A stretch of 64,000 nt of DNA from Levilactobacillus suantsaii (GCF_004115745.1 NZ_QXIL01000002.1:1-64000); one strand, 5' to 3'; counted from the stretch's first letter, positions 16,385 through 25,927 are shown. Numbers and translations: made by a program. Notes: a model not told the origin generated them from the sequence alone.

Positions 16385-17122
16385 TTATTCCACGCCTTCA
16401 GGCAAAACGGCGGCTTCGTAAATATCCGAAATATCGTCGTTGTTTTCCAGTTCGTCGATCAAGCCTTGGTACTGGGAAACTTTGGCTTCTGGTACTTCAG
16501 TGGTGTTCTGCGGGAACATCCGTACTTCGGAAGTGTCTAACTTGTAGCCCTTGTCCTGTAACGCGTCACGGACAGCCGTTTCTTGTGAAGGATCCGTCCA
16601 GATGGTGAATTCATCATCGGTCGTTTCCATGTCGTCCGCACCGGCATCTAAAGCATCCATCAACATCGTATCTTCATCCGTGTCCAAGCCGTCACGTAAG
16701 ATTACAATGTAACCCTTACGGTCGAACATGTAGGAAACGGAACCAGCAGCGCCTAATGAGCCACCATGGTGCGTGAACGCCGACCGTACAGCCGCAGCCG
16801 TCCGGTTCTTGTTATCCGTTAACGCTGCCACCATGATTGCCGTCCCGCCAGGACCGTAACCTTCGTAGGTGATTTCTTCGAACTTGGCACCGCCAACACC
16901 GGAAGCCTTGTCAAGCGCACGCTTGATGTTGTCCTTCGGCATGTTAGCTGCCCGGGCCTTGTCCATTTCCAAACGAAGTTGAGGGTTACCGTCGGGATCA
17001 ACACCACCTGCTTTTGCAGCTTGGTACAAATCACGTGAGATCTTTTGGAAAATTTTTCCACGTTTTGCATCCTGGGCGTTTTTACGCCCTTGAATGTTAT
17101 GCCATTTAGAGTGTCCTGACAT
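16385..17122 (-). CDS. yebC: YebC/PmpR family DNA-binding regulator or translation factor
   Basis: A 245-residue YebC-family protein, beginning [50 protein letters not shown] and [19 protein letters not shown] are all family landmarks. Members were described as transcription regulators (PmpR); recent work on YebC-like proteins points to relief of ribosome stalling, so the role here is open. GAGGAG lies 7 nt before ATG 17122; an in-frame ATG farther upstream lacks a site. Confidence 0.95.
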   Translation of the reverse strand: MSGHSKWHNIQGRKNAQDAKRGKIFQKISRDLYQAAKAGGVDPDGNPQLRLEMDKARAANMPKDNIKRALDKASGVGGAKFEEITYEGYGPGGTAIMVAALTDNKNRTAAAVRSAFTHHGGSLGAAGSVSYMFDRKGYIVILRDGLDTDEDTMLMDALDAGADDMETTDDEFTIWTDPSQETAVRDALQDKGYKLDTSEVRMFPQNTTEVPEAKVSQYQGLIDELENNDDISDIYEAAVLPEGVE

Positions 17123-17178
17123 CTCGTAACTCCTCTTTTCTAATAAATTTATATATCCATATAAAACAGACAATGCTA

Positions 17179-17207
17179 ATTTTAGCACCACTTTGGGCCC
17201 TTTTCAA
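17179..17207 (-). promoter_or_regulatory. Promoter of yebC
   Basis: On the minus strand TTGAAA (17202-17207) and TAAAAT (17179-17184) are 17 bp apart, about 57 bp before the start codon. Confidence 0.7.
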
Positions 17208-17276
17208 GATAAACGTCCATCCCGCCATGGCGCCCCCTAGCTGGCTTTACCAACCCATCTGTCCGCAACCCATTTT

Positions 17277-17307
17277 GGGGCCACCATAGCGCCTTATGAT
17301 GGGGCCC
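17277..17307. other. Hairpin in the yebC / ABC transporter intergenic region
   Basis: GGGGCCACCATA can pair with TATGATGGGGCCC with small bulges; on the plus strand TTTCTTC follows. It lies between two divergent promoters, so what transcript it would terminate is unclear. The flanking 17208-17276 is GC-rich with no visible gene. Confidence 0.4.
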
Positions 17308-17349
17308 TTTCTTCATTAGTAAGGCCTACTTCAAATCAGCCCCCTAAAC

Positions 17350-17434
17350 TATACATAAATTATCAAATAATATACATTTTAAAAACAGCTATACAGTGCG
17401 TTTTTAACCTGCGTATAAGAATAATTTATGTATA
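17350..17434. promoter_or_regulatory. AT-rich repeat region, candidate operator array upstream of the amino acid ABC importer
   Basis: TATACATAAATTAT (17350-17363) recurs as its exact reverse complement at 17421-17434, and ACATTTTA (17373-17380) as TAAAATGT at 17433-17440. Further TATAC/GTATA units occur at 17371, 17390 and 17412, and TTGTATAAATAAACATT overlaps the promoter -35. Dense AT-rich imperfect palindromes next to an amino acid transporter resemble ArgR-type operators; the regulator is a guess. Confidence 0.45.
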
Positions 17435-17458
17435 AAATGTGTTTTTAGAAACTATGTC

Positions 17459-17487
17459 TTGTATAAATAAACATTTGTCGCTATAAT
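17459..17487 (+). promoter_or_regulatory. Promoter of the amino acid ABC importer
   Basis: TTGTAT (17459-17464) and TATAAT (17482-17487) are 17 bp apart, about 40 bp before the ATG. Confidence 0.75.
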
Positions 17488-17527
17488 AAGGGTCAATCAT
17501 TCAATAAAAGAGGAGCATTAATTCGGT

Positions 17528-19006
17528 ATGAAGAAAAAATTAGCATTTATTTTCGCTCTTGCCTTCGCTCTGTTCATCGGTTGGGGAGCCCTGACCCCCA
17601 CGACGGCACAAGCTGCCACCGATGACTCATTGAGCCAGGTGCAAAAGAAGGGCAAGCTGGTCATGGGGACGTCCCCCGACTACCCGCCCTATGAATTCCA
17701 AGCCACGGTCCACGGCAAAAGCAAAATCGTCGGCATGGACGTCGCGGTCGGCCAAAAAATTGCCAAGGACTTAGGCGTCAAGCTAGTCGTCAAGTCAATG
17801 TCGTTCGATTCCTTACTGGTCGCCTTGCAGACTGGTAAGGTCGACATGGTCATCTCCGGGATGAACCCGACCCCCGCGCGGAAGAAGAACGTTGACTTCA
17901 CCCACCTGTACTACCAAGGTGGTTACAGCATCGTGGTCAACAAGAGCGAAAAGGGCCTGTACAAGGACAAGGATTCCTTCAAGGGGAAGACGATTGGTGC
18001 CCAAACGGGGTCGACCATGTTTAACGAAACCAAGAAGCAAACGACCGGCACCAAGGTCAAGGGGATGACCTCCGTGTCCGACCTGATTTTGGCCCTGCAA
18101 AGCCATAAAATCGATGGGGTCGCGATGGAAAAGCCATCCGCACAAGCCTACGTAGCGAACAACAAGCAACTGGCCATGATTCCCAGCCACTTTGATCTAA
18201 GTTCTTCCGATACTAGTGCGGCCGTGGCCTTTAAGAAGGGCTCGACTTCCTTGGTCAACGCCGCCAACAAGTCTGTCGACCAGATTCGCAAACAAAACTT
18301 GGTCAACAAAAAGTACTTACCCGCTGCCGGGAAGCATTTGAAGACCAACACCGTTAACACCAGCATGTGGCACTACTGGAAAGCCTTCTTGACCGGGGTC
18401 AAATACACCTTGATCATCACGGTCTGCTCCGTGTTCTTCGGGTTCATCTTAGGGGTTATCTTGTCGCTGGCCCGGATGGCACACGGTGGCGTCCTCAAGA
18501 CCGGTTTGCGGTGGTTAGCTACAGCCTACGTCGAATTCATTCGGGGGACACCAATGATGGTCCAGGTTATGTTCGTCTACTTCGGATTAGGCCTCATCGT
18601 GAACCTCCCCGCTTTGACTTCCGGGATTATCGCCATTTCGTTGAACTCCGGGGCGTACATCGCCGAATACATTCGGGGTGGGATTAACTCCGTAGACGAA
18701 GGCCAAACCGAAGCCGCTCGGAGCCTAGGGTTAACCAGCGCCTCAACGTTACGTTACGTGGTGCTCCCTCAAGCGTTAAAGAACATCTGGCCATCACTTG
18801 GAAACGAATTTATCACCTTAATCAAGGATAGTTCCATCGTCTCGATCATCGGGGTCTCCGAACTGATTTTCCAAAGCAACATCGTGCGGTCTGATACCTA
18901 CCGGGGCGTGGCTCCCATTGCGGTCATCATGGTGCTATACTTTATCATGACCTTTACCGCCTCGCGGATTTTGAACTACTTCGAAAGGAGAATGCAACAT
19001 GACTAA
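17528..19006 (+). CDS. Amino acid ABC transporter, fused substrate-binding and permease protein
   Basis: A 492-residue fusion. Residues 1-29 are a signal peptide ending TTAQA; residues 35-270 are a family 3 solute-binding domain ([43 protein letters not shown]); residues 285-490 are a HisM/GlnP-type permease with about five helices and the EAA-like loop [26 protein letters not shown]. Relatives import glutamine, arginine, histidine or cystine; specificity is not readable. AGAGGAG precedes the ATG by about 12 nt, a long spacing. It overlaps the ATPase gene by 8 nt and both form a complete importer. Confidence 0.93.
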   Translation: MKKKLAFIFALAFALFIGWGALTPTTAQAATDDSLSQVQKKGKLVMGTSPDYPPYEFQATVHGKSKIVGMDVAVGQKIAKDLGVKLVVKSMSFDSLLVALQTGKVDMVISGMNPTPARKKNVDFTHLYYQGGYSIVVNKSEKGLYKDKDSFKGKTIGAQTGSTMFNETKKQTTGTKVKGMTSVSDLILALQSHKIDGVAMEKPSAQAYVANNKQLAMIPSHFDLSSSDTSAAVAFKKGSTSLVNAANKSVDQIRKQNLVNKKYLPAAGKHLKTNTVNTSMWHYWKAFLTGVKYTLIITVCSVFFGFILGVILSLARMAHGGVLKTGLRWLATAYVEFIRGTPMMVQVMFVYFGLGLIVNLPALTSGIIAISLNSGAYIAEYIRGGINSVDEGQTEAARSLGLTSASTLRYVVLPQALKNIWPSLGNEFITLIKDSSIVSIIGVSELIFQSNIVRSDTYRGVAPIAVIMVLYFIMTFTASRILNYFERRMQHD

Positions 19007-19739
19007 ACCGATCATTGAGGTCAAGAACCTCGCCAAGAATTTCGACAAAAACGTGGTGCTTAAAGACATCACTGAACAGGTCGACCCCGGTCAAGTCGTG
19101 GTCGTCATCGGCCCTTCCGGGAGTGGGAAGAGTACCTTTCTGCGGTGCTTGAACTTACTCGAGACCCCGACCAGTGGCCAAGTCTCCTTTGATGGCCAAG
19201 ACCTGACCACGCTAGACACCAAACGGGTCAACGCCTTGCGAGAAGAAATGGGAATGGTATTTCAAAGCTTTAACCTCTTCCCGAACATGTCCGTGCTAGA
19301 AAACATCAAGTTGGCCCCAATGAAGGTCAAGGGCATGGGTAACGATGAAGCCACCAAGTTAGCCCACCAGTTACTCCAACAGGTCAACTTGGACGACCAC
19401 GCCGATGCTTTCCCAACCAGTCTTTCCGGGGGGCAAGCTCAACGGGTCGCTATCGCCCGGGCCCTGGCTATGAACCCCAAGGTCATGCTCTTTGACGAAC
19501 CCACGTCGGCCCTAGACCCCGAAATGGTCGGTGAAGTCCTCAACGTTATGCAAGACTTAGCCGCTCAGGGAATGACCATGGTCGTCGTGACCCACGAAAT
19601 GGGCTTTGCGAAGTCCGTGGCCGACCGGGTCTGGTTCATGGACGACGGGTACATCCAAGAAAACAGTACCCCGGCGGATTTCTTCGCCCACCCCAAGACC
19701 GACCGGGCCAAGGACTTCCTCTCTAAAATCTTAATGTAA
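18999..19739 (+). CDS. Amino acid ABC transporter ATP-binding protein (GlnQ type)
   Basis: A 246-residue ABC ATPase. Walker [10 protein letters not shown] (about residues 38-46), Q-loop [14 protein letters not shown], signature [15 protein letters not shown], Walker [15 protein letters not shown] and switch histidine VVVTHEMG are all intact. It drives the importer encoded just upstream, with which it overlaps by 8 nt; AAAGGAG lies within the end of that gene. Confidence 0.97.
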   Translation: MTKPIIEVKNLAKNFDKNVVLKDITEQVDPGQVVVVIGPSGSGKSTFLRCLNLLETPTSGQVSFDGQDLTTLDTKRVNALREEMGMVFQSFNLFPNMSVLENIKLAPMKVKGMGNDEATKLAHQLLQQVNLDDHADAFPTSLSGGQAQRVAIARALAMNPKVMLFDEPTSALDPEMVGEVLNVMQDLAAQGMTMVVVTHEMGFAKSVADRVWFMDDGYIQENSTPADFFAHPKTDRAKDFLSKILM

Positions 19740-19753
19740 CCTCACAAACGACT

Positions 19754-19800
19754 TAAAAGTGCGTCCCCAAGAGATGATGATTTCTTGGGGACGCACTTTT
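19754..19800. terminator. Bidirectional terminator between the ABC importer and the surface protein gene
   Basis: AAAAGTGCGTCCCCAAGA pairs with TCTTGGGGACGCACTTTT with a short loop; A and T runs flank both sides, serving the convergent genes. Confidence 0.92.
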
Positions 19801-19830
19801 ACTTATCTTACTTATTCATATTAAATTCAA

Positions 19831-22800
19831 TTACTCATCCGTGTGCCGGCGGAACCGTTTCAACCCCAGCGCACCGAGAATCAGCCCTATCGCGGCCCAC
19901 AACCGACCGTGAAGTGGGTTTTCATTGGTTTGTGGCAAGACCGTTGCTTGAGCCACCTTAATGGTTGACCTTGGCGTCGTTGGGTTGGTTTTGCTTTTGG
20001 CAAGTTGCGTCGTTTTACCGTGACTCGTCGCTAGCGATTGAACGCCGTGCCCCCGATACCCATTTGCTTGCCGAGTAGAAGTCGTTGAAGTGCCCGTTGA
20101 ACCTGGAACCCGCAAACGCGGATTCGTCTTTAACGACCGCACCAGTGCGCTCCCGGTGACCGTCTTAGGGACGGCGGCATCCCCAATCACACGGTGCGTT
20201 TCGCCGTCCGTTGACTTATCCGCCGGCAGATTACTTCCTGGTGTCGTTGGCGTGGGTGCTGGGTCCGGTACGACTGGTGTTGGGTCCGGACTACTTGGCG
20301 TGTCAGGGTCGACGCCCTGGTCCGGATCCTCCCCTGGCGTCACCGCCCCATTCCCGCCGCCGGTGTCACCACCCGTGGTCGCGGCCACGACGTGTAACGT
20401 CACGGTCTTGGTTTGTCCGTCACTCGTGGTGAGCGTGACCGGATAATCCCCTGCCTGTGTCAATTCGGCTTGACTCAAATCGACCGTCACGAGAATCGCC
20501 GCCCCCGTTTTATCCGTGGCACTGGCATTGAAGTCGGCAGCCGTGGGCGTTGGGTCGCCAATCGTCCAGGTGTAATCCGTTCCCAATAAGGTCTGCTGAG
20601 AAGCCAACACGGTCAACCGTCCCGGCTGGAGGGTCACCGTATAGTTCGGGTTAGCGCCCAAAATCACCTGGATATCTTGATACCCCGCCGTCGTGGTGGT
20701 CACCGGTGCAAAAGTATAGTCAACCGGCACCCCATCAACTGGCTGGCCACTGACGGTCGCAGTCAACGTCGGCGTCTCGCCCACATAGACCACAACGTTA
20801 TTAGGGGTGATGGTCACCGGTGCGGGTGTAATGGTCGCCGTGGCCCCAGTAGTGTTTGCGACCCAATCGTACATTTGCGAGGCTGGCTGAGCGGCTAGTT
20901 TCGCTTGACCCGCTGCTGAGAGCCCCACTGCATAAGTTCCAACCGCGGTGGGGGCGGTCGCAGTTCCCGTGAAATCGAGATCACCCGTGGTCAACTCACA
21001 AATGGTCCCATCGGGCAACACAATCCGGTAACCACTGCCGTCTAACGTGGGAGTCTGCCCCGTATAAGTCGTGGTCGAACTTCCGGTCAAGCGGTACGTG
21101 GCGGTTCGCTTGAGCACCGTCACGGTAGCGGTCTGCGCCGAAACCACGGCCCCGTTCGCCAGGTACTGGTAAGTCACCTGATAGGTTCCCGCCTGAGTCG
21201 TGTCCACGTTACCGACCGTCGTCAATTGGTCCAGTGTCAAATCGTCGCCCTGTGGTGTGACCGCACTGACGAAGTTATCACTCGGCGTCCAAGTGCTTCC
21301 CGCGAAAATGGTCGAATCCGTGACTTTGATATCCGGATTGTCCAAGATGACCGTATAAGTTCCAGAGTAAGCGGTCGCCCCCGTCGTCAGCGGCAAGGCC
21401 CAGTCGAAGGTGAACCGATCCGTCCCCTGCGGGATTATCAATTGACCATTTACTAATGTGACGCCATTGGTGAGATTACTGAGGGTGAGATCCGCCGTCG
21501 TTTGGCCGCCGAGATTCAAATCGAATAAATCGGTCAACGGTAATGTGTCCGGGGCCATCTTAAAGGTGGTCACCAGTTGCTCATCAGCCACGATATCACT
21601 GACCGTTGGCCCGTGTAACGTGGTCAAACGGTTATAAGACAGCGCGTCCACTCCTAAGGTGGTCGCATCGCCCACAGTAGCCGCAGTTAATTCGTTACCG
21701 TAAAACGCCCGTTCACCCACGCTGGTAACCGTTTCGGGAACCACGAGGCTCCCCGTCAAGTGGTTAAAGCTAAACGCCGCGTCCCCGATAGTCACCAGTT
21801 GATCGCCGAAGACCACACTATTCAGTTGGTTGCCTGCTAGCGCCGCCTCACCAATCGTGGTGAGGCTCGCCAACACCGGCAAGTCACCCATGATACTGTC
21901 ATATTCAAAGGCGCCGGCGCCAATCGTTTGGAGCTGTTGAGCCGGCGCCCAATCGACCGTGGTCAGTGCATTATCGTAGGTGAACGCATTGACCCCAATC
22001 GTTTGTAGGCCCGCTCCTAACGTTAACGTTGCTAGTTTGGCATTCGCCAAGAAAGCCTGGTCGCCAATCGTCGTCACAGCATCTGGTAAGACCAGATCAG
22101 TCAACTCACAATCATAGATAAACGCATCTTTTTCAATCGTGGTCAATTGGCTAGCCGGCGCAAAGGTCAACGTGGTCAGGTGCACGTTATTGGCAAACGC
22201 TGCTTCACCAATCGTTTGGATGTTGGCGGGAATCACTAAAGTCGTCAGCGGGTCGTTTTCAAAGGCGTGCGCGGTAATTGTGGTCAGCCCCGTAGCCGGT
22301 GTCAAATCAACACTAGTCAACTGGGCGCAACTCGCAAAGGCCGTGTCGCCCAGTGACGTCAACGCGGCAGGCAGCGTCACCGTGGTCAACGTATTATTAT
22401 AGGTGAACGCTGCTTCACCAATGCTAGTCACACTAGCAGGTAAGACCAGTTGCGTCAGCCCATCGGCAACGAAGGCTTCCCGCCCAATCGTCTGGAGCGT
22501 CTGGTTAGCCGAAAAATCGACCAGCTGGAGATTCGGTAAATACGCAAACGCGGAATCCCCAATCGTGATCAGTCCGTTGGCAAAGACCGCGCCGGTCAAT
22601 CCATCCGTCAACCCGGTTTGCGATGCAAAGGCTGCCGCACCAATTCCCGTGACCGTATAAGTCTGCCCATTGACTGTATAAGTCGGGGGTAAATTCAACG
22701 TTCCGGTCACTTGCTGGGTGACTCCCGTAATCGTCGCAGTGCCATCGGCGTTCAATTGCCAATCAAACACGCTACTGTCCGCATAAGCGGGCGTCTTAGC

Positions 22801-23388
22801 CGCCGTGGCTGCGGCCGTAACGGTTGGTACGACCGGAATTTGTAAACTGGTAGCCGTAGCTTGCTGCGCGGCTTGGGCGACCGTTGCCTTGCCGGCTGAA
22901 GCTGTGCCTTGCCCCGTCCCCTGCGCATCATTGGTAATGGTCGCCGCTACTGATGCAGCCACAGAACTAGCCGCCAAATGACCACTCCCTGCTGCCGCAC
23001 TTGAACTCACAGTCGCTGTTGAATTGGCGGCTAAACTACCTGGTTGTGCCGTGCTCGTCACCGCCCCAGAACTAACTGGCGTTTCAGCGGAACTCAGTGC
23101 TTTTGTCACAGCACTACTTGTGGCCGAACTAGCAGTTGCGCTCCGGTTTGGCGTCGCTTCTGAACTCGCCGCCGAGCTTACCGCTGAAGACGAACTTAAC
23201 GTCGCTTGACTCGTTGTGGTGGTCTGAGCCGCACTCACTGTCGCTTGTGCTGAACTAGCCGCTGCCGAAGTTTCGTCCGCGTGCCCAGGCACAGTGGTGA
23301 CGCCGATTCCAATCGCCGCTACAGTGGCTGCCGTAATGGCCCAACGCTGTGTCAAAATTTGTTTTGTGGTCCCTTGTTTCACTGGCAT
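19831..23388 (-). CDS. Sortase-anchored surface protein with BspA-type leucine-rich repeats
   Basis: About 1185 residues. A signal peptide (1-37, ending GHA), a Ser/Ala/Thr-rich stalk (about 38-200), BspA-type (LRR_5) repeats (about 215-600; units such as LVLPASVTSIGEAAFTYNNTL), Ig-like and MBG-type beta domains (about 670-990), a Pro/Asp-rich wall-spanning part and a C-terminal LPQTN motif (about 1151) with hydrophobic segment and RRHTDE tail. It should be covalently linked to the cell wall by sortase. BspA-type repeats often mediate adhesion; the ligand is unknown. The start is ATG at 23388, just after GGGGGG; an ATG 84 nt upstream has no ribosome binding site. Confidence 0.88.
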   Translation of the reverse strand: MPVKQGTTKQILTQRWAITAATVAAIGIGVTTVPGHADETSAAASSAQATVSAAQTTTTSQATLSSSSAVSSAASSEATPNRSATASSATSSAVTKALSSAETPVSSGAVTSTAQPGSLAANSTATVSSSAAAGSGHLAASSVAASVAATITNDAQGTGQGTASAGKATVAQAAQQATATSLQIPVVPTVTAAATAAKTPAYADSSVFDWQLNADGTATITGVTQQVTGTLNLPPTYTVNGQTYTVTGIGAAAFASQTGLTDGLTGAVFANGLITIGDSAFAYLPNLQLVDFSANQTLQTIGREAFVADGLTQLVLPASVTSIGEAAFTYNNTLTTVTLPAALTSLGDTAFASCAQLTSVDLTPATGLTTITAHAFENDPLTTLVIPANIQTIGEAAFANNVHLTTLTFAPASQLTTIEKDAFIYDCELTDLVLPDAVTTIGDQAFLANAKLATLTLGAGLQTIGVNAFTYDNALTTVDWAPAQQLQTIGAGAFEYDSIMGDLPVLASLTTIGEAALAGNQLNSVVFGDQLVTIGDAAFSFNHLTGSLVVPETVTSVGERAFYGNELTAATVGDATTLGVDALSYNRLTTLHGPTVSDIVADEQLVTTFKMAPDTLPLTDLFDLNLGGQTTADLTLSNLTNGVTLVNGQLIIPQGTDRFTFDWALPLTTGATAYSGTYTVILDNPDIKVTDSTIFAGSTWTPSDNFVSAVTPQGDDLTLDQLTTVGNVDTTQAGTYQVTYQYLANGAVVSAQTATVTVLKRTATYRLTGSSTTTYTGQTPTLDGSGYRIVLPDGTICELTTGDLDFTGTATAPTAVGTYAVGLSAAGQAKLAAQPASQMYDWVANTTGATATITPAPVTITPNNVVVYVGETPTLTATVSGQPVDGVPVDYTFAPVTTTTAGYQDIQVILGANPNYTVTLQPGRLTVLASQQTLLGTDYTWTIGDPTPTAADFNASATDKTGAAILVTVDLSQAELTQAGDYPVTLTTSDGQTKTVTLHVVAATTGGDTGGGNGAVTPGEDPDQGVDPDTPSSPDPTPVVPDPAPTPTTPGSNLPADKSTDGETHRVIGDAAVPKTVTGSALVRSLKTNPRLRVPGSTGTSTTSTRQANGYRGHGVQSLATSHGKTTQLAKSKTNPTTPRSTIKVAQATVLPQTNENPLHGRLWAAIGLILGALGLKRFRRHTDE

Positions 23389-23680
23389 GTTGATCCCCCC
23401 AAGATTCTGTCGCCCACTCTGATTAAAATGAGGCTCTGCCAAATATATTAAGCGATTATCTATTAATTGCAACTATTAATTATGGGTTGCATTAAGTACC
23501 CCGACCAGCTCGTAATCCCATCAGATAGCTGGTTTCAAATCCGTTTACATCATAAAGCGGACGCTTACCCAGTGGTAGTTTTTTACCAGCTTTAGTTAGT
23601 CCATTATCCTTTTATAGGTTGAGTGGGTAATTAATTATTCGCACGTTGCCACTTTCCCCACCCATACTTGTTGAAACAAC
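23389..23680. other. Upstream region of the surface protein gene
   Basis: It holds the surface-protein promoter (see 23445-23472) and about 200 bp beyond it up to the next terminator. Short dyads are present, for example TCCG near 23549 with CGGA near 23567, but no gene is visible. Confidence 0.45.
23445..23472 (-). promoter_or_regulatory. Candidate promoter of the surface protein gene
   Basis: On the minus strand TTGCAA (23467-23472) and TAATAT (23445-23450) are 16 bp apart, about 55 bp upstream of the start. TTAATAG occurs twice around the -35. Confidence 0.5.
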
Positions 23681-23708
23681 AAAAAAGCCCGGGAGTCTCT
23701 CCCGAGCT
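23681..23708 (-). terminator. Terminator of the unrecognised membrane protein gene
   Basis: On the minus strand AGCTCGGGAG pairs with CTCCCGGGCT and is followed by TTTTTTG. Confidence 0.9.
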
Positions 23709-23735
23709 AATGACACTGTTTTAACATTCAATTAG

Positions 23736-24560
23736 TTACGCGGACCGAAACGTGCGGTGACCGAGTAAGGCGAGGAGGCCTAAGACAATTTCACCCCCGC
23801 CAACAAAGATCAAGACGCCCAGGCCACTATGGCCAATCGAGGTTAATAAGTGGGTCACCGTGGTGGTCGTGTTGGGCAACATAACTGGCAATATGAACCA
23901 GCCCACCACGCCGACAATCACAGCTAACAAGCCCCCCAACGTCAAACCAGGTCCCAAACCGGCCCAGAAATGGTGGACGCTTAACGCGTACCCCACTGTC
24001 ACCGCAGTTAAGAGTAACGCCGCGACCAGCACGTAGAAGTTCAGCTGCCGAGCCCATTGTAACTGACTAGCCGCTGTCTGCATGGCCGTCGTGTTAAAGG
24101 TCTTCGTCACAAGCTTCTCTGCTCGTTGGGCAATGCTTTTGGTCAACGAGGTACTAGCGGACACGCCATCTGTCGAGGCCTGTGTCTCAATCGCACTGGT
24201 CAATTCGGTTGCATCAACGGAATTAGCCGATTGACCATACAACTGGGCCACCCCCATCGCCAGATAAGGTTGCGCAACGCTCGCAGTCACCGGATTTCCC
24301 GTCACGCCTAAATCACTAAGTTTATTATTCAACCGGTTGATGACACGTTCCCCCACCGTCGACCGGGAGACTACACCGGCCGTATACGTCGCGTTAAAAA
24401 CGGTCAGTTTAAGGCCAACCGTTACCGTTAACAGAAGAACCAAAACGGCCAACCAACGCCCTAACGCGGGGCGCCGCTGATAAGTGGCCTGTGGTTGGGG
24501 GTCCGGGGCCTGTTTAGGTTCTGTGGGATGGTAACGGGCCATTCGAGTGTTTTCACTCAC
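23736..24560 (-). CDS. Unrecognised membrane protein with an extracytoplasmic loop
   Basis: A 274-residue protein I do not recognise. A cytoplasmic N-terminus (Pro/Gln-rich) leads to a membrane segment (about 38-58), a polar outside region of about 120 residues with many Ser, Thr and Ala (LNNKLSDLGVTGNPVTAS, SAIETQAS), and three further hydrophobic segments (about 178-198, 205-232, 245-266). The layout suggests a surface or sensor-like protein, but nothing identifies a function. The start is GTG at 24560, 8 nt after GGAGG; the ATG 15 nt upstream overlaps that site. Its promoter and terminator make it monocistronic, between ccpA and the surface protein gene. Confidence 0.7.
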   Translation of the reverse strand: MSENTRMARYHPTEPKQAPDPQPQATYQRRPALGRWLAVLVLLLTVTVGLKLTVFNATYTAGVVSRSTVGERVINRLNNKLSDLGVTGNPVTASVAQPYLAMGVAQLYGQSANSVDATELTSAIETQASTDGVSASTSLTKSIAQRAEKLVTKTFNTTAMQTAASQLQWARQLNFYVLVAALLLTAVTVGYALSVHHFWAGLGPGLTLGGLLAVIVGVVGWFILPVMLPNTTTTVTHLLTSIGHSGLGVLIFVGGGEIVLGLLALLGHRTFRSA

Positions 24561-24597
24561 ACCAGCCACCTCCATGACTAGAAATTTATTGTTACTT

Positions 24598-24603
24598 ATT
24601 GTA
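24598..24603 (-). promoter_or_regulatory. Extended -10 promoter of the unrecognised membrane protein gene
   Basis: TGCTACAAT on the minus strand gives an extended -10 (TACAAT) about 38 bp before the GTG start. Confidence 0.5.
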
Positions 24604-24644
24604 GCACATCTTAATGGTTAAAAGGTTAAGGGGGGCTTAAGGTG

Positions 24645-24676
24645 AAAAAGGCCGGAACGCCAAACCGTCCCGGCCC
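24645..24676 (-). terminator. Terminator of ccpA
   Basis: On the minus strand AGGGCCGGGACGG pairs with CGTTCCGGCCT and is followed by TTTTTC. Confidence 0.88.
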
Positions 24677-24727
24677 TCACACAAACCAGGTTGAGAGCCG
24701 CTTTTCTTGTGGCCCAATCCGGATTGC

Positions 24728-25729
24728 TTACTTGGTCGAACTCCGCTTCATCAGCCCATAAGGTAAGATGACCGTTTTGTCGTCGACCGTTTCGTTGTTC
24801 ATTAATTTAGTTAACAACCGCATCGCAACGGCACCAATATCGTACAACGGTTGCGTGATAGAACTCATCTTTGGCCGAACCAATTCCGTTAACTTGGTAT
24901 CGTTACTGGTGATGACTTCAAAGTCATCTGGGACAGCGACTTGGGCATCGGTCAAACCGTTCATCACCCCAGCTGCCAGTTCGTCGTCGCCAACAAAGGC
25001 CGCCGTAGCTCCCGTCGACATCAACGCGGGCTCCAAAGCTTGCCCCGCCTTGTAAGTGTAATCCGTTTCAAAAATCAGCTTGTCATCGTAAGCGATCCCC
25101 GCATCTTTCAAGGCTTTCTTGTAGCCTTTCAAGCGGTAATCATGGTTAATGGCCTCATCCATCGACCCGGACACAAAGGCAATCTTGCGGTTCCCGTGAT
25201 CAATCAAATTCTTAACAGCTTCTGCCACTGCAGCCACGTAGTCAATGTTGACGCTCGGTTGGTTCTGTTCTTCGTCCACTGAACCCGCCAAAACGATTGG
25301 CGCCTTTGACCGTTTAAACTCATCGCGGAGTTCGGGGGTTACTTGGTTACCCATGAAAATAATTCCGTCGACCTGTTTAGCCATCAGAGTGTTCAGCACC
25401 TGAACCTCTTTGCCCCCATTTTCATCGGAGTTGGTCAAAATGATGTTATACTTGTACATCATCGCAATGTCATCGATTCCTCGTGCTAACGAGGCAAAGT
25501 ACACGTTGGTGACGTCCGGAATGATAACCCCGACCGTGGTGGTCTTCTTACTAGCTAAGCCACGAGCGACGGCGTTTGGCCGGTAGTCCAGACGATCAAT
25601 GACCTCCAATACTTTCTTCCGAGTTGCTGGTTTAACGTTCGGATTGCCATTGACCACCCGGGAGACGGTGGCCATGGAAACTGCCGCTTCACGCGCCACA
25701 TCGTAAATTGTTACTGTCTGCTTTTCCAT
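24728..25729 (-). CDS. ccpA: Catabolite control protein A
   Basis: A 333-residue LacI/GalR-family regulator. The N-terminal helix-turn-helix (TIYDVAREAAVSMATVSRVV, residues 7-26) and hinge helix (NAVARGLASKKTTT) are followed by a periplasmic-binding-like core. In low-GC Gram-positives CcpA with HPr(Ser-P) binds cre sites to control carbon use. Divergence from pepQ with a perfect cre site between them is the classical lactobacillus arrangement and supports CcpA over other LacI members. AAAGGG precedes the ATG. Confidence 0.96.
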   Translation of the reverse strand: MEKQTVTIYDVAREAAVSMATVSRVVNGNPNVKPATRKKVLEVIDRLDYRPNAVARGLASKKTTTVGVIIPDVTNVYFASLARGIDDIAMMYKYNIILTNSDENGGKEVQVLNTLMAKQVDGIIFMGNQVTPELRDEFKRSKAPIVLAGSVDEEQNQPSVNIDYVAAVAEAVKNLIDHGNRKIAFVSGSMDEAINHDYRLKGYKKALKDAGIAYDDKLIFETDYTYKAGQALEPALMSTGATAAFVGDDELAAGVMNGLTDAQVAVPDDFEVITSNDTKLTELVRPKMSSITQPLYDIGAVAMRLLTKLMNNETVDDKTVILPYGLMKRSSTK

Positions 25730-25793
25730 AATAACGATAGCCCTTTCTTTTCTGTTTTAAGTTGTTTTCATCCGTTTTCATGCGACTTGAACT

Positions 25794-25822
25794 AGTATAC
25801 AAAAAGTTAGTTTGGCGTGCAA
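25794..25822 (-). promoter_or_regulatory. Promoter of ccpA
   Basis: On the minus strand TTGCAC (25817-25822) and TATACT (25794-25799) are 17 bp apart. The cre site begins 5 bp upstream of the -35. Confidence 0.75.
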
Positions 25823-25826
25823 GAAC

Positions 25827-25840
25827 TGAAAACGCTTTCA
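25827..25840. promoter_or_regulatory. cre site (CcpA operator)
   Basis: TGAAAACGCTTTCA fits the consensus TGWAANCGNTNWCA at every position. It lies between the divergent ccpA and pepQ promoters, so CcpA probably controls its own gene and pepQ. Confidence 0.9.
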
Positions 25841-25894
25841 TCCCAAAGAATACCCTAATTTCACTGAATTTTCAAGCTAAGAGCCTGGCTATGC

Positions 25895-25900
25895 TATAAT
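25895..25900 (+). promoter_or_regulatory. Extended -10 promoter of pepQ
   Basis: TGCTATAAT provides an extended -10 (TATAAT at 25895-25900), 28 bp before the start codon. The -35 region is poor. Confidence 0.65.
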
Positions 25901-25927
25901 GAGGCTAACTTTTGAAAGGGTGATGAC

